From assembly GCA_049513975.1 (NCBI GenBank), contig JBEKVM010000004.1, forward strand, positions 1-64,000: a DNA stretch of 64,000 nucleotides. Direction: 5' to 3'. Each line of letters begins with the position of its first letter. Positions within the stretch are counted from its first letter, which is position 1. The position numbers were made by a program, and so were the translations under genes. The DNA comes from JBEKOF01 sp049513975 (GTDB taxonomy: Bacteria > Verrucomicrobiota > Verrucomicrobiia > Limisphaerales > Palsa-1400). Below, one piece after another: positions 16,874 to 26,361 of this stretch. The notes beneath the pieces were generated by a model. It was not told where the DNA came from. It worked only from the letters and a program-made list of their open reading frames with translations, and made no database searches.

Positions 16874-17064
16874 GGAACGAACCCCTCTCCCTAACAGCCC
16901 GTTAAAAAAAGGGCTCCAGTCCCGCCGCGTGAGGGCACGCGGCCTACATTTCCCTCGCAAAGCATGCATCTGTTGCAGGCCCGGTGCCCCTCACCGGGCC
17001 TTTTTTAACGGGCTGCTAACCCTCTCCCTACTTCGTGGGGCGAGGGAATTGGCAAATGGCGCAG
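16874..17064. repeat. Partial copy of the ~119-bp dispersed repeat, split by the MITE
   Basis: The left fragment ends CCCCTCTCCCTAA and the right fragment continues CTAACCCTCTCCC through ACTTCGTGGGGCGAGGG and AATTGGCAAAT. This is the same order as in the copies at 26221-26339 and 29154-29271. The right fragment runs into the proposed start of the next gene. Confidence 0.75.
16895..17015. mobile_element. MITE-like element with 15-bp terminal inverted repeats and CTAA target duplication
   Basis: The element is 121 bp. Its ends CAGCCCGTTAAAAAA (16895-16909) and TTTTTTAACGGGCTG (17001-17015) are perfect inverted repeats. The 4-base sequence CTAA flanks it on both sides (16891-16894 and 17016-17019). 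Without it, the flanks rejoin to the dispersed repeat seen intact at 26221 and 29154. It has no coding capacity. The target YTAR and its length fit the IS5 group, so a related transposase elsewhere may have moved it. It contains an arm of the GCCGCGTGAGGGCACGCGGC palindrome also found at 30162. Confidence 0.8.
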
Positions 17065-18258
17065 TGGCAATGTCGAGTTAAACCCCACAAAGCTTTGAAC
17101 CTTCATCTCGTCTTGCGCATTCTGGCTTTCCTGAGTTTTTTGAGTTTTGGGCTGACCTTGTGGCGGTGGGTGGCGGCGGCGCGCTTTCCATTGCATCACC
17201 GCGCCGCGGCGCGCCCTCCCCTGCCCGGCTGCACCGTGCTCAAGCCGCTGAAAGGTTGCGATGCGGAAACCAAATCCTGCCTGCGCAGTTGGCTGGCGCA
17301 AGACTATCCCGGCCCGGCGCAGATCTTGTTCGGCGTCGCTTCCGCCGATGATCCGGTCTGCCCGGTGGTGCGGGAGTTGCTGGCGGAATTTCCGCAGGCG
17401 GAGGCGCAACTGGTCGTGTGCGCGGCGGATTTGGGCGTGAACGGGAAAATCTCCACCCTGCGCCAGTTGGAGCCTCTCATCCGCCATCCGCTGGTCGTCA
17501 TCAGCGATGCGGACGTGAGGGCGCCCGGGGATCTTCTGGCCAGCCTGACGCCGGCGTTTGCGGACCCGGAAATTGGACTGGTCAACTGTCTTTACCGGCT
17601 GAGCAATCCCGTTGGGCTGGCCATGCGCTGGGAAGCGATCGCCGTCAACGCGGATTTTTGGAGTTCGGTGGCGCAGGCGCAGAGTTTGAAGAAGGTGGAT
17701 TTTGCGCTGGGCGCGGTCATGGCGGTGCGGGCGGAGCAACTGGGGGAGATCGGCGGGTTTGCCGCGCTGGCGGATTATCTGGCGGACGATTTCCAGATGG
17801 GCCGGCAAATAGCGGGGCTGGGCAAGCGGATTGTTTTTTCCACGGTGGTGGTGGATTGCCAGGAATCCCCCCGGAACTGGGCGCAGGCCTGGGCGCATCA
17901 AGTGCGCTGGGCGCGCACCATCCGGGTGTGCGAGCCGGTCCTGTTTTTTTTCAGTAGTCTTGACAACGCGACCTTGTGGCCGCTCCTCTGGCTGGGGGCG
18001 AGCCGGCCCTGGCTGCCGGCCGCGGCCGGCCCCGTCCTGCCGGTCTGCCTGTTCTTTTTCCTGTTTCGGATCGCCACCGCCGTGTGGCAGGAAGGGCGCC
18101 TGACGGGAGGGCGGGGGCATTTTGGCTATTTCTGGATGGTGCCGGTGAAGGATTTATTGAACGCGGCGGTCTGGGTGGCGGCGTTCAGCGGCAACCAGAT
18201 TCGCTGGCGGGGCCAGCGCTACCGGGTGATGCCGGGCGGGCGGTTGCGGAGCGTTTAA
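17056..18258 (+). CDS. Glycosyltransferase, family 2/21 (ceramide glucosyltransferase/HpnI-like)
   Basis: The 400-residue product has an N-terminal membrane helix and a GT-A catalytic domain. V-L-K-P-L-K-G-C-D leads it, S-D-A-D-V-R is the metal-binding DxD-like site, D-D-F-Q-M-G supplies the next acidic pair, and Q-V-R-W-A-R-T is the Q-x-x-R-W motif. Hydrophobic C-terminal segments follow. This pattern fits GT21 ceramide glucosyltransferases and the hopanoid enzyme HpnI. The acceptor lipid cannot be told from sequence, and no hopanoid gene adjoins it. The ATG at 17056 lies in a dispersed repeat; a TTG at 17095 is a plausible alternative. Confidence 0.85.
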   Translation: MAQWQCRVKPHKALNLHLVLRILAFLSFLSFGLTLWRWVAAARFPLHHRAAARPPLPGCTVLKPLKGCDAETKSCLRSWLAQDYPGPAQILFGVASADDPVCPVVRELLAEFPQAEAQLVVCAADLGVNGKISTLRQLEPLIRHPLVVISDADVRAPGDLLASLTPAFADPEIGLVNCLYRLSNPVGLAMRWEAIAVNADFWSSVAQAQSLKKVDFALGAVMAVRAEQLGEIGGFAALADYLADDFQMGRQIAGLGKRIVFSTVVVDCQESPRNWAQAWAHQVRWARTIRVCEPVLFFFSSLDNATLWPLLWLGASRPWLPAAAGPVLPVCLFFFLFRIATAVWQEGRLTGGRGHFGYFWMVPVKDLLNAAVWVAAFSGNQIRWRGQRYRVMPGGRLRSV

Positions 18259-18335
18259 CCCCGGGCGCACCATCCCGCTAAACCGGAAAACTCTGTCTTG
18301 CAACAGCAATAGGTTGCCCTTATTGTTTCCTGGCG

Positions 18336-18599
18336 ATGAACGTCGCAATTGAAATTCCTGAAAATGTGTCCGTCCCGTTGCGCTCGCGTTGGAAGGATGT
18401 TCCCCGGCGCGCGCTCGAAGCCGTCGCGGCTGAAGCCTATCGTTCCGGCGCGCTCACAGCGCATCAAGTCGGTGAAATGCTCGGCCACAGCTCGCGTTGG
18501 GAGACCGAATCGTTTCTCAAGCGGGTTCAAGCCTACTTGCACTACAGCGAGGACGACCTTGAGCGTGACCTTGCGGCCTTGCGCGCCGCTCGCGGCTGA
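18336..18599 (+). CDS. UPF0175 family antitoxin
   Basis: This 87-residue protein matches UPF0175: A-A-E-A-Y-R-S-G-A-L-T near the middle, a helix-turn-helix-like H-Q-V-G-E-M-L-G, and Y-S-E-D-D-L-E-R-D-L near the end. Members usually sit before a PIN-like toxin gene and act as its antitoxin and probably as repressor. Its TGA overlaps the next ATG by one base (TGATG), so the pair is translationally coupled. Confidence 0.85.
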   Translation: MNVAIEIPENVSVPLRSRWKDVPRRALEAVAAEAYRSGALTAHQVGEMLGHSSRWETESFLKRVQAYLHYSEDDLERDLAALRAARG

Positions 18600-19066
18600 T
18601 GACCATCGTCAGCGATACCTCGCCGCTTTGCTATCTTACGCTGATCGGCCACGCAGATATTCTGCCGAAACTGTACGGCAGCGTACACATCACACAAAAG
18701 GTTTTGGAGGAACTTCGCCATCCGGACGCGCCGCCGTCAGTTCGCACTTGGGCAACGACTCCGCCCGACTGGTTAAAGATTCATTCCGACCCGGAAGAGC
18801 CTGACCAAACATTGGCTGCGCTTGATCCCGGCGAGCGCACCGCGTTGATTCTGTCCGGGCAAATCCGCTCCGAGGTGGTGTTGCTCGATGAATCTGCCGC
18901 GCGTGCGCTCGGGGTTCAGCGCGGCCTGAAAGTTACAGGCACACTGGGGGTCTTGTGCGACGCCGCTCAAGCCGGACTTCTCAATCTTCCTGCCGCCCTC
19001 GACCTTCTCCGCAGAACCAATTTCCGCGCTTCCCCGGAGTTATGGAAGTCGCTTTACACGCGGTGA
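18599..19066 (+). CDS. DUF3368 PIN-like toxin
   Basis: The 155-residue product has the PIN-fold landmarks of DUF3368. V-S-D-T-S-P-L at the N-terminus gives the first acidic residue, G-E-R-T-A-L the central Glu, and L-L-D-E-S-A-A-R the third acidic site. G-T-L-G-V-L and the helix after it are also typical. PIN proteins are metal-dependent ribonucleases and serve as toxins in VapBC-like systems. The gene overlaps the UPF0175 gene, so the two form a type II module. The RNA target is unknown. Confidence 0.85.
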   Translation: MTIVSDTSPLCYLTLIGHADILPKLYGSVHITQKVLEELRHPDAPPSVRTWATTPPDWLKIHSDPEEPDQTLAALDPGERTALILSGQIRSEVVLLDESAARALGVQRGLKVTGTLGVLCDAAQAGLLNLPAALDLLRRTNFRASPELWKSLYTR

Positions 19067-19158
19067 CTTGGAGACGGTTCGAAACGCGCACGGCTTTTTG
19101 CTGTGGGCGATTTGTTTATCTGCGTCAATCCGCGTGATCTGCGGGCCATTCCGCGCCC

Positions 19159-20912
19159 TCACTCCACGGATCCTTCACTCCAGTCGAAACGGTCAAAGGC
19201 CCTGCCCAGGAGATGGACGCCGACGGCGGCTTCGGCGGCGAGGACGGCCGCGACCGCCAGCGCGGCCGAAGCCAGGGCCACCGCCATGATCTTGCCGAAG
19301 AGCCACCCGGCGACGAGCCAGGCGACCACGCCGGCCACCGCGGCCGGCAGCATGGCTAGGGTCAAGACTATAATCTGGCCGAACATGAGGATCAATTGCT
19401 GGCCCATGGTTTCGAAACCGCGCGGGGTGTCCTTGCCCAGTTGCACCCAGGCGGGAAAGATGAGGGCGGCGGCGTTGGGCAGGAGGAGGGCGATGAAATC
19501 CACGCAGGGCAGCACCAGGGCGGCGGCCAGGGCGGCGGTGAGGCGCAAGGCGGCGGGGGCCGGGGCACTGCCCAGGCTGGCGGGACAAAAGAGGAAGGCG
19601 AAGAGGACGAGCAGCCATTGCGCCGCAGCCAGAATGGCGACGGGGGCGAGGATTTCGCCCAGGACCATCTGCCAGCCGGACATGGGATATAATTTCAGGA
19701 TGTCGGCCACGCGCAAATCCTGGCGGAAATCGTGGCGGAGAATTTGCGGCCCGTAGAGGAGGGACACGAGGGCGAGGGAAACAGCCAGAATGGAGAGGGC
19801 CACGCCCGCCCCCGAATGGCGCGCGCCCGACTGCAAAATGAGGCCGGCGATGATGATGATCCAAACCAGAAAAAACCAGGCGCGACCGGTGAAAAAGTGG
19901 CCGGCGCTGATGAGGTTTTTCCAAAAAATGGCGACGGCCGGCCATCCCTGGGGTCGCAATTCAAAGGGAGGCCGCTTGCCCTTTTTGGGCTTGCTCATGG
20001 CCTGCCAGTTGCCGGAACGCATGGCCGCCACCCGCTCGGCCAATTTCCGGGACATCTCAACGGAGGCCTCTTCAAAAGCCACATTGGCCCGAATGATCCA
20101 CCAATAATGCAGGGCGATAATGCCCAGGACCGGGAGGAGGGCGAGGCAGAATTCCCCGGCGTCCCGCGCAAAGAGCGGAGCGACGGCCCACCGGAAGGGC
20201 GCGAGCAACCAGGGCAGCGGACCGGATTGGAGAATCTGCCCGGCGTAGCCGGCGAGCGCGGAAAAATTCGCATCGGCGGAAAAATCGGGCGGGGCCGGCA
20301 AAGCCTGGCGCGCCCAGAGGATGACACCGCTGAGGGCCACGGCCACGCCGCCCAGGACAAGGAGGCGGCGGCGCCAGTTGGAAATGCCACGCTCCAGCAG
20401 CATGGTGCGGGCGAAGGAACTTCCCAGCAAATGGAGGTTGATGATGGAAAGCAGCGCCCACCAGGCAATGAAACGGAAGAGGTAATTTTCTCCGCTCCAG
20501 CGCCCGAAGACGAGCAAGAAAAGCGCGCTGAAGAAAATCGCGCCCTGAGATTTGAGCAGTTTGAAATGAATCAGGGTGCGCCGTGGGACGGGCGCCGGGA
20601 AAAGAAAGGCCACCTCGGCTTCGGTGAACATGAGGGCGGCCCGCTCGTGGGGAATGAGCCACATGAGGAGGACGACGACGCACAAAACCAGCGCCGCCAC
20701 GGAATGCACCAAGGCGCGGTGTTCGGGCGCCAGCATGGGGGACGCCGCGCCCCCCGCGCCGCGGCGGAACCAGGCGCCGAAAACATACCAGTAGAAATAA
20801 AGGCCGCCCACGACCGCGCCAAAAAGGTACTTGGGCTGGCGCAACCGGCGCAGGCGGCCTCGCAGCCGGTTCCAGCGCGAATGCCATTCGTAATAGAACA
20901 AGGCGCGGCCCA

Positions 20913-20916
<4 letters not shown>
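19159..20916 (-). CDS. ABC exporter membrane protein
   Basis: The 585-residue product is rich in hydrophobic segments spread along its length. The N-terminus (Y-Y-E-W-H-S-R-W-N-R-L-R-G-R-L-R-R-L-R-Q-P) is strongly basic, as in the putative ABC exporter family of membrane proteins. Motifs such as M-W-L-I-P-H-E-R-A-A-L-M-F-T-E-A-E-V-A-F and R-H-D-F-R-Q-D-L-R resemble that family. It overlaps the ATPase gene 20913-21692 by 4 bases and so is the membrane partner. Substrate unknown. Confidence 0.82.
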
Positions 20917-21692
<776 letters not shown>

Positions 21693-21784
21693 GGGGCGGA
21701 GGTTAGCAGGGAGAATAGTGAATTGGGAATAGAGAATGGTGAAAAAGATTGGCGGCGGACAGGAATGATAAAACGGAGATCGTA

Positions 21785-21824
21785 GGATTGAGATTAAGAT
21801 TGAGATTAAGATTAAGATTAAGAG
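21785..21824. repeat. GATTAA/GATTGA hexamer array
   Basis: About six units of GATTAA with GATTGA variants lie upstream of the ABC ATPase gene, between it and the fucokinase gene. Confidence 0.85.
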
Positions 21825-21845
21825 CAAGAACGGTGAAAGTGCCGG

Positions 21846-24824
21846 TTAGCTGCGGGTGACTTGGAGGCCGGTTTGGGAGAGGGAAAAATCCACGAAACGG
21901 GCGCGGGAGTTGGGAGGGCGCGCTGTCAAGACTTGTTTTATCCGGGCGGCGGCGGCCTCGTCGCGGGCGAAGAGGAGGAGATAACCGCCGCCACCGGCGC
22001 CGAGGAGCTTGGCGGCGGCGAGATGATCTCCGATGCTGTCAAGTATAGCTTGCACCTCGGGCGGGTTGGTGCCGGAGTCCAAACGCTGGTTTAACCGCCA
22101 ACTGGCCCGGACGGCGGCGGCGAGCATTGGGTAATCACACTTCTGGATGGCGGCGGCGGCGGTCGAGGCGTTGGCGCCGATTTGGGCGATGGTTTCCAGG
22201 CGGGCGGGGGAGTTGAGGAAGAGGCCGCGGACGATTTCGGCGAGGATGTTTTTGGCCAGACGGGTGAGGCCGGTGTAGTAAAGAAGAATGGAGCGGTTGA
22301 CATAGTTGGGGCCGAAGAGTTGATCGGGCAGCCAGCGCAGGGCCGGTTTTTGGGCCAGGCCGGGGGCGGTTTCGATGAGTTTGATGCCGGCGAAGATGCC
22401 GCCGGCCTAGTCCTGCCAGCCGCCGCCGGTGGTGAGCATTTGCTCCAGCGCCAGGGTGCGGACAAAGAGGACGTTTCGATCCCAGCCCAAGCCGCACAAA
22501 TCGCTGAGGGCGGCCAGGACGGTGGCGGCCAAAATGCTGCTGGTGCCCAGGCCCGAACCCTTGGGGGCGGCGGCGAGGAGGGAAAGCTCAATGCCGCCGC
22601 CAAAATCGGCCAACTGGGCGGCGAGGGAGGTGAATCCGCCGGCGGAATGGAAGCGGGGCAAAAATCCGGCGAGGGCAAAGGCGGCCTTGGCCAGGGCAAA
22701 AGGATTGCCCGGCTGGGCGAAAGTTTCCAGTTCGGCGTAGGTTGTGACATGCTCCTCCACGCCGAGATCAATGGAGCGGAGCACCAATTCGGGCCGGTCG
22801 GAAAGTTTGGCAAAGACCTGGACGGGGGGCTGGCCGTTGATGTCCACGGCCACATTGAGGACGTTGCCGCCATATTCGATGCAATAAGGGGGCGTGTCGG
22901 TCCAACCGCCGGCCAGGTCCAGGCGGACGGGACTGCGCGCCCAAACGATCTGGTCATCGAGGACGTTGCGGGAGGGAGAGGCGGGGGAGAGCTGGGCTTC
23001 GCGGGCGATCATGTCGCGGAGGCGGGCGAAGGCGGCGGCCTCAAATTTTTCCCAGGCCGGATCGGAACGGAGGCGCAGGACGGCGGAGCGGAACATCTGG
23101 TCGTGCAAGAGTTGCATGGGATCGTCCTGGGGATCGAAGGGCAGATCGGGCAAAGTTTCCTTGGTGGCGGCGAAGGCGCGGGCGGTGGATTCCAGATCGA
23201 GTTGGAAGAAAACGCTCCAGCGAAAATTTTTCATGAGGGGCAGCAGGCAGGCGGAGCGCAATTGGGCGCGGCTGGCATAGAGGCGGTGCAGATTGACGTG
23301 GGAGCCGAGTTCCTGCGCGGAGAGGCGCGCGGATTCGCGCCATCGCTTGACAAAATCCGGCCGGTTTTCCGGTTTAGCCGCGAATAGCCACGTCAAATAA
23401 GCAGGCTCAAGGTCCGCCGGCTGGCAGACGGGAAAAAGCGGCCATCTCTGGATGTCCAGCGCCCAATCAAGACCACACTCTTTGGGATGAAAACCGCGCG
23501 CGTTGAACCACTCGATCACCGGTCTTCCGAGCCAGGTGGAAGCATCCAGCCATTTGCCCAATTTGCCTTGCCCCAAAGAAGCGCATCGTCTTCCGAGCCA
23601 GGTGGAAGCATCCAGCCAATCGCCTGAAAAAGTATCGCGAAACCCGTAGGCGCGGAGGCAGAAATCGCGCTCGCCCACAGGGATGAAATCCAGGCAGACG
23701 CCCGGTTCGAGGCGCAAGGGCCAGAGGTTATCGGGGACGCCGGTGAGGACGTGGTTGGAGGCCAGTTGCCAGGAAGCGGGGATGACGCTGTTATCAATCC
23801 ACAAGGTGTGATTGTGTTCGCGCTGGACATGGGCGCTGACGAGGGAGTTTTGGGTGATTTGATCGGGATGCCGCCGGCCGCCGGCGAGGCCGATCTTGGT
23901 GGCGTCCAGGACGAGGTTTTGCAGGACGGAAACGGAATCAATCATTTGGGCGCTGGCGCCGAAATGATAGAATTGGGCCTCGGGGAGAGGCACGACGGCG
24001 CAGGTCAAGGCGTTGATGGCGTCGTCGCGCACAGCCGGGGATTGACCCAGGGCCAGACCGAAGTGGGAGTAGAGTTCGTAGGGGGCGGGGGCGCCGCCGC
24101 GGAATTGGGATTTTTGCGCGCTCCAGCCGCAATGTTCCATGAGCACGCGGACGGCCCGCGCGCTCAAAAGCCACATGCCAGTGTCCACCAGGCAGAGATA
24201 ATTCTCGGCGAGTTGGCGGATTTTGTCGGCGGACGGTTTTTGCAGGCAAAAGGCCAGTTGGGAGGGATGACCGCGGGGCGCGCAAAAAACGCCGAAGTCG
24301 CAGGCGCGTTCCGGGGCGAGCCACATGCCCAGGCCGAGCATGTCCACTTCGGGAAAAGGCGGGAGTTCGCGGGCGAAACGGAGGAGGACGTCGCCGCTGG
24401 TGATCATGGCGGCAAAGGCGGGCGGGGCATGGGCCAGGACGCGCTGGTAATCGGGCAATTGCAGGTCGAGGAGGGTTTGGTCCAGGCGCTGGCCGCGCGC
24501 CCAGCGAAAGACGGGAATGGGCATGAGCAGTTTTCCAACCAGGGCATAGGCGGGCAGCCGCCGGCTTTGGCCGCCGGCATGAAGAATGAGCTTGCGGCTG
24601 GAGCTCAACCAATCGTCAAAAGATTGTTCTGGGGCGGTGTGGCGCCAGGCTTGGGCGAGGAGGCTGGCGGTGCCGCCGCCGGAGCCAAGGGAGTGGCCGG
24701 GAGGATCAGAGGCGGCGAACCATTCCGGGCGGCGGCGTTGCTCCAACTCCTCGAATTCGGCGGCCATGCGCGGGGGCAAAGTGAGGAGGTACTGGATTGG
24801 AAATGGGTTTTGGCTGGTCGTCAT
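21846..24824 (-). pseudogene. fkp: Bifunctional fucokinase/L-fucose-1-phosphate guanylyltransferase with in-frame TAG
   Basis: The 992-codon frame encodes both halves of FKP, which converts L-fucose to GDP-fucose for surface glycans. The N-terminal pyrophosphorylase part shows H-A-G-G-Q-S-R-R-L-P-A-Y and L-V-G-K-L-L-M-P-I-P. The C-terminal GHMP kinase shows S-P-V-R-L-D-L-A-G-G-W-T-D-T, P-K-G-S-G-L-G-T-S-S, and near the end G-A-G-G-G-G-Y. A single TAG at 22409-22407 stands in the conserved G-G-W-Q-D-Q-x-G-G motif, where the family has Gln (CAG). No other stop interrupts the remaining 186 codons, and their conservation looks intact. The truncated 805-residue product would lack the end of the kinase. 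Options are a recent nonsense mutation, suppression of the stop, or a sequencing error. A 22-residue in-frame duplication is also present. Confidence 0.85.
23522..23620. repeat. In-frame 66-bp tandem duplication within fkp
   Basis: About 33 bases starting GTCTTCCGAGCCAGGTGG at 23522 recur at 23588, an offset of 66 bases. In the protein W-L-D-A-S-T-W-L-G-R appears twice, 22 residues apart, so the reading frame is kept. Confidence 0.9.
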
Positions 24825-24906
24825 TGGTTGCGGCTGATGTTAGGAAGGGGTTGAAGACAAGTCGAGAGATTCCCGGACGCGTTGGCGGAGGCATCCAGAC
24901 TTATCA

Positions 24907-24943
24907 AGAGATTAAGATTGAGATTAGGATTAAGATTAGGATT
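24907..24943. repeat. GATTAA/GATTAG hexamer array
   Basis: Six degenerate units lie just upstream of the fkp start and downstream of the hypothetical gene at 24976. Confidence 0.85.
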
Positions 24944-24975
24944 GGCACATTGCCAAGGATTGGGTGGCTTTACGG

Positions 24976-25839
24976 TCAAAGCTCTTTTTTTGGTTTGACC
25001 AGGCTTGACCCGGTTTGACCGGGCGGCGCTGGCGGGGACTGAGAGGGCTTTACAGGCTGCGCAGACGGCGCCGGGTTTGTGCGGGGCGGTTGATCCCGCT
25101 CGGCGCACAGCGCCGACGCTACAACCGGCGACGGCTCCGGGTTTGACCGGGAGGTTTGACCGGGCGGCTGTGGCCGGGGCTTTTTGGGCAAGGGCAGGTC
25201 GAATTTGATGGCGATGACGAATTCGGCGAGGCGTTTGGCGGCCTGGTCGTCAACAAACCCGGCAAACATATTTTCCATGCTGTTTTGTTCCATCCTGGCT
25301 AAAATGGGGGACATGGCCAACTGCCTTAACTTTTCCTTGTTCTTGCTGGAGTCATCCTCGCGACGTTGGTCGGAGGCAATTTGCTGAAGGCTGGAGCGAT
25401 GCAAGGTCCTTTGCAGCAAGGCGATGTCCTGGCCCAGGCCGCGGAGGAGGCGGAGGTCGCGCTCGAATTTGGGGTTGGCCCCGCCATCCCAGGTGTTGAG
25501 GAGGGCGGCGTAGCGGACGGCGAGCAGTTTGGCCATGTCGCCGGCGAGCAAGGGGGCATCCAGCACGTCTTCCATGTCGGTGGTGAGGCGGTTGAGTTCG
25601 TAAGCCTGATGAATCCATTGGTAATGAAGCTGCCATTCGCGGAAGCCGCCCTGGCGCCATTCGCAGAGATTTTGCTTGCTGATGGGAAGGCCGCCAAAGC
25701 TGGCCTTGAGCGTGGCCTTAACCTCGGGAAGCGCGTTCAGCCAGCGCAGAAGTTTTCCGCCGTTTTCACCGTTATCCATGCGCAAATTCAACTCATCGCG
25801 GACGGTGGGGAGCAGTTTTGCAATTTTGCCGTTTCTCAT
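24976..25839 (-). CDS. Lineage-specific hypothetical protein with Pro-rich C-terminus
   Basis: I do not recognise a characterised family. The 287-residue product begins with K-I-A-K-L-L-P-T-V-R-D-E-L-N-L-R-M-D-N-G and contains L-P-E-V-K-A-T-L, I-S-K-Q-N-L-C-E-W-R-Q-G-G-F-R-E-W. This pattern suggests a small helical DNA-binding domain resembling phage Mu Gp27-like DUF3486 proteins; that likeness is weak. The last 80 residues are Pro/Ser/Gln-rich and encoded by repeated GGTTTGACCGGG-like units. The start at 25839 is fixed by an excellent AAGGAGGA seven bases upstream. Similar proteins are, from memory, multi-copy in Verrucomicrobiota genomes. Confidence 0.7.
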   Translation of the reverse strand: MRNGKIAKLLPTVRDELNLRMDNGENGGKLLRWLNALPEVKATLKASFGGLPISKQNLCEWRQGGFREWQLHYQWIHQAYELNRLTTDMEDVLDAPLLAGDMAKLLAVRYAALLNTWDGGANPKFERDLRLLRGLGQDIALLQRTLHRSSLQQIASDQRREDDSSKNKEKLRQLAMSPILARMEQNSMENMFAGFVDDQAAKRLAEFVIAIKFDLPLPKKPRPQPPGQTSRSNPEPSPVVASALCAERDQPPRTNPAPSAQPVKPSQSPPAPPGQTGSSLVKPKKEL

Positions 25840-26361
25840 TTTGTCCTCCTTAAACCATATCCTGTCATGTCGTTTTCCGCCGGCGAGTGGATCGCCGGCC
25901 CGGAGGCACTTTAGACTAAATGACCATAGTGTCAATGGATTTTTTCAGGCAAAGCGAATTTTTTATGGTCATTTTTCGTTGCTTTTGGGGATGGATTATG
26001 GCAAGTGACGGAGTAGAGCCTTTGGATGGATGACGAGGACCGTCTTTATTGCGCAGATGAAGGCGGGGAGCCATGCGGGAAGACAGCGATGAAAGGCGAT
26101 TATGCGGGACTGATCTGCAAGGATGGAGGGCACGAATCAAGCCTATTGAAATTATAGGTGGAGGATTCTTGCGTCTTATCCGTCGAATACTCAATGAATT
26201 TGTACTTACTCAACAGCGGGTGGGCGCATCTTGATATAACCACCATTGGATGGGTGAAACCGCTCTCCCTAACCCTCTCCCCACTTCGTGGGGCGAGGGA
26301 ATTGGCAAATCGCATGGTGGTGGTACCAAAATGCGCCCACAGCCGGTTCGGCCGCTCATTT
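25840..26361. other. Intergenic region with a 119-bp repeat
   Basis: The divergent gap between the hypothetical and the ankyrin gene holds no gene I can support. Its right part is the repeat at 26221-26339; promoters for both flanking genes should lie in the left 350 bases, but no clear consensus was found. Confidence 0.6.
26221..26339. repeat. ~119-bp dispersed element with inverted ends
   Basis: It begins TGGGCGCAT and ends ATGCGCCCA, with inner complementary blocks ACCACC/GGTGGT. The centre is CTCTCCCTAACCCTCTCC and ACTTCGTGGGGCGAGGG. A near-identical copy lies at 29154-29271 and a disrupted one at 16874-17064. Confidence 0.85.

Noticed and set aside
18155..18348. Gene fragment on the minus strand after the GT21 gene
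   Set aside because: It lies opposite the end of the glycosyltransferase and has no features of its own.
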